NCBI GenBank assembly: GCA_964524145.1
Contig: CAZGCA010000003.1
Location: 1-64,000 of the forward strand
Length of the DNA stretch: 64,000 nucleotides
From: CAZGCA01 sp964524145
Lineage (GTDB): Bacteria; Hydrogenedentota; CAZGCA01
Direction: 5' to 3'
The position numbers and the translations under genes are program-made. Below, piece after piece: positions 9,951-19,422 of this stretch. The first letter of the stretch is position 1. Each line of letters opens with the position of its first letter. The notes under the pieces were generated by a model. That model was not told the origin of the DNA. It was given only the letters and a program-made list of their open reading frames with translations, and made no database searches.

Positions 9951-10409
9951 CTACGCACCAAACTGCTCCTCGATGATCAGATCCACAAGCTGTGGAATTG
10001 TCTTCGAGACCTTGGGTGTGCACTGCTCTCCGAACGTCGTGATGTTTTGCGGCTCGATGGCGTAGATGAAGATTTCTCTTGGAACGTCCAGTCCGAGCCG
10101 TTTCCCGATGTCAATAGCCTCTCTGAAACCTACGTCGTGCGGCGAGGAAAGGTGACTTGTTGAGTCGAGAGCATCGAGGCCAAGCGTGAGGATACTGCCC
10201 GGGGTACCGTTAAGGGTTCGGATGGTGTCTACGAGAATCAGCCGGTCGTATCCCACGATAAGGTCGAGCAGGTCGAGGCCGCCGACGCTCGCCTCGACCA
10301 TCACCACATTCGGGTCGCGCACCTCTTGTTGCAGTGCTTGAACGACCTTAATGCCGGCACCGTCGTCCGTTACAATGGGGTTGCCGAGACCTATGACCAG
10401 GGTTTTCAA
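9951..10409 (-). CDS. [NiFe]-hydrogenase maturation protease
   Basis: 152 residues. It opens with MKTLVIGLGNPIVTDDGAGI, the HybD/HycI-type fold with the first nickel-binding acidic residue. LVDTIRT supplies the second ligand and SSPHDVGF the histidine ligand. It would clip the C-terminal peptide of the adjacent large subunit after nickel insertion. It is the last gene of the operon, about 27 bases after mvhA. Confidence 0.93.
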   Translation of the reverse strand: MKTLVIGLGNPIVTDDGAGIKVVQALQQEVRDPNVVMVEASVGGLDLLDLIVGYDRLILVDTIRTLNGTPGSILTLGLDALDSTSHLSSPHDVGFREAIDIGKRLGLDVPREIFIYAIEPQNITTFGEQCTPKVSKTIPQLVDLIIEEQFGA

Positions 10410-10436
10410 TGGTGCCTCGTTGTGCCCGTTAAACCT

Positions 10437-11912
10437 TCAGTCTCGCGAGACCGTCTCTAGCAACTGTCCTTCGGAGTCGAATATTCTCGCGATAAGAGGC
10501 ATTCTGCCGGGCAAGGCGTGTGTCGCGCAGGCGATGCACGGGTCATACGCCCGGAACGCCATCTCGACCATGTTCAAGAGCCCTTCATTTACCTTGCCCC
10601 CTTTTATCACCCCGCGAGCGGCGTCGCGCACCGACATGCATATTGCCGCGTGGTTGTTGCCGGTGGCGACGATCAGGTTGACGTCTGTGATGAGCCCTTG
10701 CTCATCTGTCTTGTAGTGGTGAAACAGCGTGCCGCGCGGCGCCTCGACGACGCCGATTCCGACCGTGGGAGTCTCGGTGGGAACTGCGCGCACGTTGTCG
10801 CTCGTGATTTCCGGGTCCCGGCTGAGTTCCAACAACTGCTCTGACAGATTGAGCACCTCGATAAGGCGGGCCCAGTGGTTGGCGAGTGTGGCGTGAACGG
10901 GTTTTCCGCCAAGCGTGTCGAACATGACTTCATATTCCTGCTGGGCCAAAGGCGTGGACATACCGTCAGCCGCGTTCAGTCTGGCAAGCGGAGCAACGCG
11001 GTACACACCGCTGTCCTCGCCGTCAACAAGCCCTTTCCAGCCGATCGCCTTGAGATAGGGGAACTTCAGGTACGTCCACGGTTCGACGTGTTCGGCAACG
11101 TGATCGAGGTAGTCGTGTCCGTCGAACTTAACGAACTCTTCGCCGTCCGGTTTGACGACGCGGACCTGGCCGTCGTAGTACGCTACGTTGTTGTTCTTGT
11201 CCACCAAGCCCATGTAATAACTTTCGAGCGAGTATGCGTCGCTCTTGATAAGGTCAACGTATTTCTTCTCGCCGAGAACGGCGTCATGGAACAGTTTCAA
11301 AGAGAACTTGGCAAACTCAACCAGCGAGACAGCTTTTTCCTCGACGCCCCTCCGTTCCTCCTCGTTGATACTCTTGCTCAGTCCGCCAGGGAGTGCGCAT
11401 ACGGGGTGAGTCGCCTTGCCCCCAATCAGAGCTTGGATGTCCTGCGCATATCCTCTTTGCTTCATGACATCTTTCACGACGTCCAGACCCACCTTGCCAA
11501 TCATCCCGAGCACGTTGCGCTCGGCAGGGTCGGCAGTAGGACCAACAACGAAATCGGGCGCCGCCAGGCAATAGAAGTGAGCGACGTGCGAATGAATGAC
11601 ATGAGCGCAGTAGAACAGCTCGCGCAGCTTTTTGCCCGGCGGCGGCACCTCAACATGATACAGATCGTCAACAGCCTTGGCAGACGCCATGTGGTGCGCT
11701 CCGGGACACACTCCGCATATCCGAGGCGTTATTCGCGGCAGCTCTTCGGCCGGTCGCCCTTCGCAGAACTTCTCGAACCCTCTAAGTTCAGGCACCTGGA
11801 AATATGCGTTGGCGACGTTGCCTTTCTTGTCGAGGAACACTTCGATTTTCCCGTGCCCCTCAAGCCGTGTTATGGGGTCTATCGTCACACGCTTCATCTT
11901 CTTCGTGCTCAC
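10437..11912 (-). CDS. mvhA: [NiFe] hydrogenase large subunit, MvhA-like (group 3)
   Basis: 491 residues. The N-terminal nickel motif is RICGVCPGAHHMASAKAVD and the C-terminal one DPCIACATH. Cleavage after that His would release about 26 residues, so the adjacent protease is needed. The protein is soluble, with no signal or membrane segment, as expected for MvhA/group 3 enzymes that feed electrons through MvhG and MvhD to Hdr complexes. The start ATG overlaps the mvhG stop (ATGA). Confidence 0.95.
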   Translation of the reverse strand: MSTKKMKRVTIDPITRLEGHGKIEVFLDKKGNVANAYFQVPELRGFEKFCEGRPAEELPRITPRICGVCPGAHHMASAKAVDDLYHVEVPPPGKKLRELFYCAHVIHSHVAHFYCLAAPDFVVGPTADPAERNVLGMIGKVGLDVVKDVMKQRGYAQDIQALIGGKATHPVCALPGGLSKSINEEERRGVEEKAVSLVEFAKFSLKLFHDAVLGEKKYVDLIKSDAYSLESYYMGLVDKNNNVAYYDGQVRVVKPDGEEFVKFDGHDYLDHVAEHVEPWTYLKFPYLKAIGWKGLVDGEDSGVYRVAPLARLNAADGMSTPLAQQEYEVMFDTLGGKPVHATLANHWARLIEVLNLSEQLLELSRDPEITSDNVRAVPTETPTVGIGVVEAPRGTLFHHYKTDEQGLITDVNLIVATGNNHAAICMSVRDAARGVIKGGKVNEGLLNMVEMAFRAYDPCIACATHALPGRMPLIARIFDSEGQLLETVSRD

Positions 11913-12868
11913 TTCATCAGTCTCCTGCGGAACAACGAACCGGGCAACCCGAAACGATAGAACGTACCGAGTGGATCCTGCAGTTGCGCAACGACCTGTT
12001 TTATCTCGTCCTCGTCTTTCGAGTCAATGACGGAACCTATCGCGCTGAGCAGTTTCAGGCCCTGGTCGACCACACCTTCAGGCGGACCAAAACAGCCTCG
12101 GCACGGCATGTTCACCGATGGGCACGTCGCCCCACATCCGGCGCGCGTGGCAGGGCCGCAGCAGACAATTCCCTGGTCCAGCAGACATTTGGTGGGATCG
12201 GGCGATACTTCTGAGAGCCGTCTGAACTGTTTGACCTTCTTGCTGTCGTCGCGTTCGCGAGGACACTCGTCGCATACCGTCTTTGCCGGCGCGACTGTGC
12301 TCCCACGAGCTGGCAGAGTTCCGTTGAGTATGGCGTCCACCACCTGGTTGATCAGGGCGACCGGCGGTGGACATCCCGGCACGTAATAGTCGGTCTCGAC
12401 AACCTGGTCGAGGCTCTTGACGGTGTTGTGAAACGCCGGCAGGGTCAACTCCCCTTCCGGGACGCTCACTTTGGTTTGCGGTCTGACGCCGTCCTCGTTT
12501 ATCGTGGACACGGTATCGTCATAGACGGTCGAGAAGATGCCTTCTCTATCGCTCACGTTGCCGAGCCCGGGTATTCCACCCCAGCACGCGCAACTGCCGA
12601 ACGCAACGAGCGTCTTCGACCTGTCTCTCAACATCAGCGCAATCTCTTCTTGCTCTTCGGTTCTGACCGCACCGTTAAACAGACATAACTCGACGCTCTT
12701 CTCCGGCAGGTCTGCAACGTCCTTGTATTTGAAATCCATGGCAATGGGCCACAGCACCAGCTCGAACGCGTCGGCGATCTCGACCACCTTCGTCTGGGTG
12801 TCGAGGATCGCCACGTCGCAGCCGCCGCATGTTGCAGCCCAGTAGATCGCCAGTTTCGGTTTGCTCAA
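11909..12868 (-). CDS. mvhG: [NiFe] hydrogenase small subunit, MvhG-like
   Basis: 319 residues; carries FeS clusters from the NiFe site. YWAATCGGCD supplies the proximal-cluster CxxC; FGSCACWGG and VPGCPPP supply the rest. Further Cys groups occur at VCDECPRE, CLLDQGIVCCGP and MPCRGCFGPP. There is no Tat leader, so it is cytoplasmic. Initiation is at TTG overlapping the mvhD stop, which implies translational coupling. Confidence 0.94.
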   Translation of the reverse strand: MSKPKLAIYWAATCGGCDVAILDTQTKVVEIADAFELVLWPIAMDFKYKDVADLPEKSVELCLFNGAVRTEEQEEIALMLRDRSKTLVAFGSCACWGGIPGLGNVSDREGIFSTVYDDTVSTINEDGVRPQTKVSVPEGELTLPAFHNTVKSLDQVVETDYYVPGCPPPVALINQVVDAILNGTLPARGSTVAPAKTVCDECPRERDDSKKVKQFRRLSEVSPDPTKCLLDQGIVCCGPATRAGCGATCPSVNMPCRGCFGPPEGVVDQGLKLLSAIGSVIDSKDEDEIKQVVAQLQDPLGTFYRFGLPGSLFRRRLMK

Positions 12869-13296
12869 TTTGAGTCCTCGCTCTTGTCGCGCTTAAACGG
12901 TCCCAGTTTGCGCACGGTTTCGGTTATCTCCCGCATGACTTGCGCGAATCTTTCTCCCTCGCCGGCGGATATCCACTCGAGCCTGACGCGGCCCTTCTCG
13001 ACGCCGAACTGTTCGAGCATCTTCGTTAGGAGCTGGTAACGCCGCAGTGCCTTGTAGTTTCCTTCGAGATAGTGGCAGTCGCCCGGATGACAGCCGCCTA
13101 TCAGGACGCCGTCGGCGCCATCGTTGAGCGCCTTGACGACGAATGTGGGGTCGATCCTTCCGGAACACATCACCCGGATGACACGGACGTTTGGCGGGTA
13201 CTGAATCCTGCTGATGCCCGCCAGGTCAGCGCCGGCGTAACTGCACCAATTGCAGAGAAACGCGATGATTTTCGGTTCGAAATCCGTTGAACTCAT
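12865..13296 (-). CDS. mvhD: MvhD-type [2Fe-2S] electron-transfer subunit
   Basis: About 143 residues from MSSTDFEPKIIAFLCNWCSY. The family cysteines are all present: FLCNWCSYAG, RVMCSGRIDP and GGCHPGDCHYLEGN. MvhD passes electrons from MvhG, or another donor, to HdrA. The start ATG overlaps the stop of the NuoG-HdrA fusion (ATGA). The reading frame stays open upstream to 13392, but those residues lie inside the preceding gene. Confidence 0.94.
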   Translation of the reverse strand: MSSTDFEPKIIAFLCNWCSYAGADLAGISRIQYPPNVRVIRVMCSGRIDPTFVVKALNDGADGVLIGGCHPGDCHYLEGNYKALRRYQLLTKMLEQFGVEKGRVRLEWISAGEGERFAQVMREITETVRKLGPFKRDKSEDSN

Positions 13297-16200
13297 GACA
13301 GAGCAGCCTCGATCTGCGCGAATATCTGTGCGTCGCTGAAATGTCGTGCCGTCATTGCCCCGGACGGACACGCAGCGGCACAAGTACCGCAACCTTTACA
13401 GAGAGCGTCGTTGACCTCGACGACTTGCTTGTTGTAGTCGTACGTTATCGCTTCGTACGGGCACATGCCGACACAGATGCGGCACGTGGCGCAAAAATCA
13501 GAATTGACGACGGATATCGTTCCCTCACCGACAACGGTGTCCTTCGCGAGTATGGTGCCCGCGCGTCCCGCAGCCGCCTTGGCCTGCGCGATGGATTCCT
13601 CGAGCGATTTTGGTGCATGGGCCAACCCGCACAAGAACACCCCTTCCGTGGCGAAATCCACCGGTCTGAGTTTCATGTGCGCTTCCAGGAAAAACCCCTC
13701 GTCATTGACAGGTACCTTGAGCAGTTGAGCGAGTTCGCGGTTGCTGGCGTACGGTCTCACACCTGTGCTCAGTCCCACAAGATCTGCGTCTATCGCCAGC
13801 TTTGCATCGAGCACCCGGTCTTTGATTAGTACCCTGAGCCGACTCGACCCATTGTCGCGCGCCGTCTCAACAACGGGTTTTTCGTCCAGGTCGTAGCGGA
13901 TGAAAATGACGCCTTTCTCTCGCGCCTTCTGGTAGTATTCTTCCAGGAACCCATAGGTTCTCATATCGCGATAAAGCACATATACGTTAATGCTCGGATT
14001 GATCTCTTTGAGCTTGAGAGCGTTCTTGACCGCGTGCGCGCAGCAGTTGCGGCTGCAATACATATAATCCGGCTCCCTCGAACCGACGCACTGGATCATA
14101 ACTACACTCTTGCAATCGCTCAGCTCGCCGGCGTCCTGCGCGATCTTTTCTTCCAGATCTAAAGCCGTAACCACACGCTCATCTGTTCCGTAGAGGTATT
14201 CGTTCGGCTCGTACTCTTGAGCGCCTGTTGCGACAATCACAACGCCGGGCTTGATGGTCTCCACATACGCCCGCCCCGGTGTCATGAGGCCGGCCTCGAA
14301 ATTGCCTACGAACCCGGAGAAGTCCACCAGTGTTGTCTCCATATGGACGGTGATCAGTTTGTGGTTCTGAACTCGTTCCACGAGCGATTTCAGGAAATCC
14401 TGCGGCCGGCTGCCGTTGGGCAAGTAGCGCAGCCTGCGCGCGTTCCCGCCAAGCTGGCGCTCTTTCTCGACCAGGTTAACAGGGAATCCCTGATCAGCCA
14501 GGGCAAGTGCCGCAACCATACCCGCAACTCCTCCCCCCAAGACCAGCGCTTCGTGTGTCAACTCGAGCGACCGTGGGTACAACGGTTCGAGCAGCCGTGC
14601 CTTGGCAACAGCCATTCGCACGAGATCCTTGGCTTTCTCGGTAGCTTTTTTCGGTTCGTCACGATGGACCCACGAGCATTGGTCGCGGATGTTTGTCATT
14701 TCGAAGAGGTACGGGTTTAGTCCTGCCTCCCGAACCGTTTCTCGAAACAGGGGCTCGTGCGTCCTGGGCGAGCAGGACGCGACGACCATCCGGTTGAGGT
14801 CGTGTTCCTCAATCAGTTCCTTCATTCTCTCCTGCGTGTCTTGAGAGCAGGTGTAAAGGTTCTCATCGGCAAAGACAACGTTATCGAGAGTGGCCGCAAA
14901 TTCCTTTACTTCCGGGACGTTGACCACGCCGCCGATATTGATCCCGCAGTGGCAGACAAAGACGCCGACCCTCGGCTCCTGGCCGCTGACGTCCTTCTCC
15001 GGCGGATACTGCTTCGTGTGTGTCAGCGAATGGCGTGCTGACGCGAGCAGTGCGGAGACTCCACCTGCCGCTCCGCTCGCATCGGCCACCGTCTGCGGAA
15101 TGTCCTTCGGACCGCTAAACGCCCCGCAGACAAACACGCCGTCTCGGGAGGTTTCGAGCGGACTAAACGGATGAGTGAGAGAGAACCTGTATCTGCTGAG
15201 TCGGATGCCAAGAGCGCGAGCAAGCTGTTCTGCAGTCTCCGGTGCCTCCAACCCGACAGAAAGCACCGCCATGTCGAAGCGCGACGATTGCGGCGTCCCG
15301 TTCTCACCGACGTAGTGGACGACGAGATCATTTGTCTCGACATCTTCCACTATCTCGGATATGCCGGACGATACGAACGTGATGCCGTGCTCGGTCTGTG
15401 CCCTTTCAGCATACTTGTCAAAATCCTTGCCGTGCGTTCTCCTGTCGATGAAGAATATCGTCGGGTCAACGGTGCTGAGATGCTCTTTGGCGATGATCGC
15501 TTCCTTTATTGCATAGGTGCAGCATACCGAGGAGCAATACCCGTTGCCACAGGTTTCGTCTCTCGATCCTACGCATTGGACAAAGGCGATACTCCGCGGC
15601 GCCCTCTTGTCTGACGGTCGGAGCACATGGCCTTTGTAGGGTCCCGACGCGCTCAGAATGCGCTCGAACTCGACACTGGTCACCACGTTCGGATATTTCG
15701 CATAGCCGAAACGCCCCGCGGGTTCCGGTCTGAAACTTTCGAATCCGGGCGCTACCACCACCGCACCGACATCGAGAGATACCCGTTCATCCTTTTGGTC
15801 GAAGTCGATCGCTCCCGCGTCGCAGAAGCTCTCGCAGGCCTTGCACGTGCCGAGGAGCATGTGGGCACATCTGTCCTTGTCGATGACGGGTTTGTTGGGC
15901 ACCGCTTGAGCGTATTCTCGATATATGGCTGGCCGTGTTGCCAGACCCGCTTCGAATTTCGAGGGTATCGAGCCGCCCGCGGCCTCCCGTATTTTGTCGA
16001 GTGTTATCGTGCCGGTCGGACAAACGAACGCACACGCGCCGCAGCTGACGCACACGTCGGACATCTCGCTGAAAGGAGTGTTGATCTCCCGTTTCGATCC
16101 GCGGTTCACAAAACCCAGCGCGCCGACACCCATGACGTCCCGACACACGCGCACGCACAGACCGCACAACACGCACTCGTCGTCCGCCTGCTCGAATCGC

Positions 16201-16553
16201 GTCTCATTCACCCCGAGCTTGGCAGCCATGGCACGAACCGGTTCCGAATCGGGACAGCGTGCAAGCAACAGTTCCGCTATGCCGCGCCGGAGCCTGGCGA
16301 TCTTCTCCGTGTTCGTACGCACTTCGAGTCCGTCGGCAACGGGGTAATTGCAGGATGTTACCACCCTGGTTCGTGTGCCGGAGGTCGCCTCAACAATGCA
16401 CAGACGGCATGCGCCGTAAGGCTCGAGCGCCTGGTGGTGACAGAGAGTCGGTATCTCGATCTTGAGCTTGTGCGCCGCGTCGAGCAGCGTTTTCCCTTGC
16501 TCAATCTCTACCTGTTGACCGTCGATTGTCAGTCTGACCGCTGCCTGTCCCAA
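13293..16553 (-). CDS. NuoG-HdrA(C-part)-HdrA fusion, bifurcating flavoprotein subunit
   Basis: 1086 residues. Residues 1-75 form a NuoG/HydA-type [2Fe-2S] domain (C38, C49, C52, C68). Two [4Fe-4S] sets follow (C127/130/133/137 and C168/171/174/178); the usual NuoG His-Cys cluster is missing. From about 190 the text is HdrA-like (PAIYREYAQAVPNKP, TCKACESFCDAGAIDFD, FVQCVGSRDE) but lacks the HdrA N-terminal Rossmann part. From about 530 a complete HdrA starts (FVCHCGINIGG, LGGGVAGMVAALAL, QCVGSREPDYMYCSRNCC). It ends in two ferredoxin motifs (CATCRICVGMCP, CKGCGTCAAACP). Initiation is at TTG, backed by AAGGAG seven bases before. The missing HdrA front half is found in the gene at 18507-19385. 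Confidence 0.92.
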   Translation of the reverse strand: MGQAAVRLTIDGQQVEIEQGKTLLDAAHKLKIEIPTLCHHQALEPYGACRLCIVEATSGTRTRVVTSCNYPVADGLEVRTNTEKIARLRRGIAELLLARCPDSEPVRAMAAKLGVNETRFEQADDECVLCGLCVRVCRDVMGVGALGFVNRGSKREINTPFSEMSDVCVSCGACAFVCPTGTITLDKIREAAGGSIPSKFEAGLATRPAIYREYAQAVPNKPVIDKDRCAHMLLGTCKACESFCDAGAIDFDQKDERVSLDVGAVVVAPGFESFRPEPAGRFGYAKYPNVVTSVEFERILSASGPYKGHVLRPSDKRAPRSIAFVQCVGSRDETCGNGYCSSVCCTYAIKEAIIAKEHLSTVDPTIFFIDRRTHGKDFDKYAERAQTEHGITFVSSGISEIVEDVETNDLVVHYVGENGTPQSSRFDMAVLSVGLEAPETAEQLARALGIRLSRYRFSLTHPFSPLETSRDGVFVCGAFSGPKDIPQTVADASGAAGGVSALLASARHSLTHTKQYPPEKDVSGQEPRVGVFVCHCGINIGGVVNVPEVKEFAATLDNVVFADENLYTCSQDTQERMKELIEEHDLNRMVVASCSPRTHEPLFRETVREAGLNPYLFEMTNIRDQCSWVHRDEPKKATEKAKDLVRMAVAKARLLEPLYPRSLELTHEALVLGGGVAGMVAALALADQGFPVNLVEKERQLGGNARRLRYLPNGSRPQDFLKSLVERVQNHKLITVHMETTLVDFSGFVGNFEAGLMTPGRAYVETIKPGVVIVATGAQEYEPNEYLYGTDERVVTALDLEEKIAQDAGELSDCKSVVMIQCVGSREPDYMYCSRNCCAHAVKNALKLKEINPSINVYVLYRDMRTYGFLEEYYQKAREKGVIFIRYDLDEKPVVETARDNGSSRLRVLIKDRVLDAKLAIDADLVGLSTGVRPYASNRELAQLLKVPVNDEGFFLEAHMKLRPVDFATEGVFLCGLAHAPKSLEESIAQAKAAAGRAGTILAKDTVVGEGTISVVNSDFCATCRICVGMCPYEAITYDYNKQVVEVNDALCKGCGTCAAACPSGAMTARHFSDAQIFAQIEAALS

Positions 16554-16568
16554 AGCAATACTCCTTAC

Positions 16569-18503
16569 CTACTCGACCGCTACGGCGTCGAACTTGCACA
16601 CGTTGAGGCATGTGCCACAGCGCGTGCATTTCTCCGGGTCTATACTGTGAGGTTCCTTCTTCTCGCCGCTGATAGCTTCAACGGGGCATTTGCGGGCACA
16701 CGCGCCGCAGCCCGTGCACACGTCTTCGAGAATCGAGTATGTCAAAAGGTTTCTACACACCCGGGCAGGGCATCGCTTGTCCCGGATATGGGCCTCATAC
16801 TCGTCGCGAAAGTAGCGCAGTGTGCTCAGGACGGGGTTTGCGGCCGTCTTGCCAAGGGCGCAGAGCGACGCGTCAACCATAATGTCAGCAAGAAACTCGA
16901 GTCGCTCGATGTCTTCTTCGCGACCGTCACCCGACACAATCCTTCCGAGAATCTCGCTCATTTGGATGAGCCCTTCGCGGCACGGAACACATTTCCCGCA
17001 CGATTCGTCCTTCAGGAAGTCAACAAAATACCGTGCAATATCAACCATGCACGTCCTGTCATCCATGACTATCATGCCGCCCGAACCCATCATTGAACCC
17101 GCCCTAGATAGCTCCTCGTAATCCACCGGCAGGTCGATCATCGCTTCGGGGATACAGCCACCGCTCGGCCCGCCCGTCTGCACTGCTTTGAAATCTCTGC
17201 CTTCAGGGATGCCGCCACCTGTTTCATAAATGATCTCGCGCAGCGTCATTCCCATAGGCACCTCTATCAGCCCGCTGTTTCGCACCCGACCGACGAGAGA
17301 GAACACCTTCGTTCCCTTGCTTCTCTCAGTTCCTATGTCGGAGAACCACTCGGCACCACGCGCAAGAACGACAGGCACGTTCGCGAGAGTCTCGACGTTG
17401 TTCAGGTTTGTCGGCTTGCTCCACAACCCAGACTCTACCGTGTGGACGTACTTAGCGCGCGGCTCCCCTGCCTTGCCTTCGAGCGATGTCATAAGTGCCG
17501 TCGACTCCCCGCAGACAAACGCGCCCGCCCCCTGGCTGATTTCTATGTCGAACGAGAAGTCTTTGCCGAATATACCATCGCCTAACAGACCGCAGTCACG
17601 TGCCTGCTGTATGGCACGCTCCAGTTTGACCACGGCTTGCGGATATTCCGAACGCACGTATATGTAGCCTTCCGGACTCCCGATCGCGTAGGCAGCTATC
17701 AGCATGCCTTCGAGAACAGAGTGCGGGTCGCCTTCGAGAATGCTGCGGTCCATATACGCACCCGGATCCCCCTCATCGGCGTTGCAAACGACATATTTCG
17801 GGTCGCCGTCTGCCTCCCGGCAGGAACGCCACTTTCTGCCGGTTGGGAATCCGCCGCCACCACGGCCACGCAACCCCGACGCCGTTACAACATCGATGAC
17901 GTCGTCCGGCTCAAGCTCGGTGAGGGCCTTGTGCAACGCGCGGTATCCTCCGCGCGCGATGTATTCATCAATGTCGTCCGGGTCGATCAGACCGCAGTTG
18001 CGCGTGGCGATTTTGAGCTGTTTACCGAAGAATGTATGGCCGGCATAGCTCGGCGCTTTTTCCCACCATTTTGCCCGACCGCCGCTGCCATACGGATGCT
18101 CTGTGCCGTCTATCAGGCGCGGCTCCTTGTCGAGCCAAGCCAAAACCATTTCGGGTTCGAGCCCACCGTCCGTCAAACCGTCCAGCATCCGTGCGGTTTT
18201 CTCCGGGGTCATAAACCCGAGCAGCATGCGCGGCATGTTCGGAGCCCGAAGGTCAACCAGAGGTTCCACTTGGCAAAACCCCGAACAGCCAGTTGGTGCA
18301 ACCGCGAATTCGCCAAGCCGTCGTTTCGAGATCTCTTCGTTAAGAGCGTCGAACACCTTCCCCGCGCCCGCAGCGATTCCGCACGTTCCGAGCCCGACAG
18401 AAATGCGTGTCTTGTCAGACGGATAAAGCGTCTTCAGTCCCCGCTCGCCCGCTCTGCTGAGGTCTTCAAGATTTCCGATCTTCTTTGTCGTCATGTCTAC
18501 CAA
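16569..18503 (-). CDS. NuoF/HydB-like NADH-binding flavoprotein
   Basis: 644 residues. Order: thioredoxin-like ferredoxin domain (residues 30-120), FMN/NADH domain (GLRGRGGGGFPTGRKW, CNADEGDPGAYMDRS), SLBB (GGPSGGCIPE), [4Fe-4S] site ESCGKCVPCREG, and a C-terminal two-cluster ferredoxin (CTGCGACARKCP, CTRCGTCLNVC). It would exchange electrons with NAD(H) as the NuoF partner of the flanking NuoE and NuoG modules. TTG at 18503 and ATG at 18494 (MTTKKIG) are both possible starts; neither has a strong ribosome site. Confidence 0.94.
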   Translation of the reverse strand: MVDMTTKKIGNLEDLSRAGERGLKTLYPSDKTRISVGLGTCGIAAGAGKVFDALNEEISKRRLGEFAVAPTGCSGFCQVEPLVDLRAPNMPRMLLGFMTPEKTARMLDGLTDGGLEPEMVLAWLDKEPRLIDGTEHPYGSGGRAKWWEKAPSYAGHTFFGKQLKIATRNCGLIDPDDIDEYIARGGYRALHKALTELEPDDVIDVVTASGLRGRGGGGFPTGRKWRSCREADGDPKYVVCNADEGDPGAYMDRSILEGDPHSVLEGMLIAAYAIGSPEGYIYVRSEYPQAVVKLERAIQQARDCGLLGDGIFGKDFSFDIEISQGAGAFVCGESTALMTSLEGKAGEPRAKYVHTVESGLWSKPTNLNNVETLANVPVVLARGAEWFSDIGTERSKGTKVFSLVGRVRNSGLIEVPMGMTLREIIYETGGGIPEGRDFKAVQTGGPSGGCIPEAMIDLPVDYEELSRAGSMMGSGGMIVMDDRTCMVDIARYFVDFLKDESCGKCVPCREGLIQMSEILGRIVSGDGREEDIERLEFLADIMVDASLCALGKTAANPVLSTLRYFRDEYEAHIRDKRCPARVCRNLLTYSILEDVCTGCGACARKCPVEAISGEKKEPHSIDPEKCTRCGTCLNVCKFDAVAVE

Positions 18504-18506
18504 GCT

Positions 18507-19385
18507 CTATTCGTATCTTTCGAGGATAGCCCCGACGTTGTCTAAGTCCACGTATGCGTGCGTGTCGTCGTCCACAACAATGACGGGCGAGAGACTGCAG
18601 CACCCGACACACCGCACTACGTCAAGCGAGAACCGCTGATCTTCAGTGGTCTCGCCGTGCCCTATATCAAGCTCGTCCTGTATGCGTTCCAACAACCTGT
18701 CAGCACCGTTCACCTTGCACGCCGTGCCCATACACACCTTTATCGTGTGTCTGCCTCGAGGGACGAGGCTAAACGCCGTGTAGAATGTTACCACGTGGTA
18801 CGTCTGGCTTACGGGAACATCCAATCGGGAGGAGACATATTTCAGCACATTTTCCGGCAAGTACCCGTGTTCCTGATTGATATCCTGTAGAATGGCGATC
18901 AGCGACGAAGACGAGGCATCGTAATGGTCTATAATCGAGTCGACTACGACCTTGTCCATCTCGAGACCGGAATAATCCGGCTCGACGGGTTCGGGCAACC
19001 GGATCACGTTGCGTGTCAGGCACTGCTCGATACACTGTCCGCAACCGACGCACTTGGTTTCGTCCACGAACCGTGCCCGACGATTAACCGTTGCCGTGAA
19101 TCTGCCCGCTTCACCCTCCAACTTCTCGAGGTCAGAGTACGTCAGGAGCTCGATGTTCAAGTGTCTGCCACACTCGACCAGCTTCGGGGAGAGAATGCAC
19201 ATCGAGCAGTCGTTCGTCGGGAAGGTCTTGTCCAACTGGGCCATCGCACCGCCAATCGCAGGCGATTTGTCAACAAGATACACGTAGTATCCCGATTCGG
19301 CCATGTCGAGCGAAGCCTGGACGCCGGCTATACCGCCGCCAACAACCAGCGCCGCGCCTACTTTCCCATCATTCGCTTTATCCAT
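18507..19385 (-). CDS. HdrA(N-part)-NuoE fusion
   Basis: 292 residues. Residues 10-125 are the front of HdrA: LVVGGGIAGVQASLDMAESG (FAD-binding), DKTFPTNDCSMCILSPKLVE, NIELLTYSDLEKLEG, and the ferredoxin set CVGCGQCIEQC. The rest, from about 140, is NuoE: a helical part (HGYLPENVLKYVSSRL), then CMGTACKVNGADRL and CVGCCSLSPV holding the [2Fe-2S] ligands. HdrA normally continues straight on from that ferredoxin set; here the continuation is in the NuoG fusion two genes downstream. Four bases or so separate this gene from the NuoF gene. Confidence 0.92.
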   Translation of the reverse strand: MDKANDGKVGAALVVGGGIAGVQASLDMAESGYYVYLVDKSPAIGGAMAQLDKTFPTNDCSMCILSPKLVECGRHLNIELLTYSDLEKLEGEAGRFTATVNRRARFVDETKCVGCGQCIEQCLTRNVIRLPEPVEPDYSGLEMDKVVVDSIIDHYDASSSSLIAILQDINQEHGYLPENVLKYVSSRLDVPVSQTYHVVTFYTAFSLVPRGRHTIKVCMGTACKVNGADRLLERIQDELDIGHGETTEDQRFSLDVVRCVGCCSLSPVIVVDDDTHAYVDLDNVGAILERYE

Positions 19386-19422
19386 AATCCTGTTCCGCCA
19401 TTCGATCAGGAGAAAACCGGAC

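Noticed and set aside
10875..11960. 361-codon plus-strand frame opposite mvhA
   Set aside because: Shadow of the hydrogenase large subunit gene; no domain or ribosome site.
15627..17096. 489-codon plus-strand frame across the NuoG-HdrA and NuoF genes
   Set aside because: Opposite strand of two strongly supported genes; its Cys and Arg pattern mirrors the real frames and it has no domain of its own.
13293..19385. Reading the broken HdrA as a frameshifted pseudogene
   Set aside because: Both parts are in long intact frames joined to complete NuoE or NuoG domains, with start signals and tight spacing, so designed fusions fit better.
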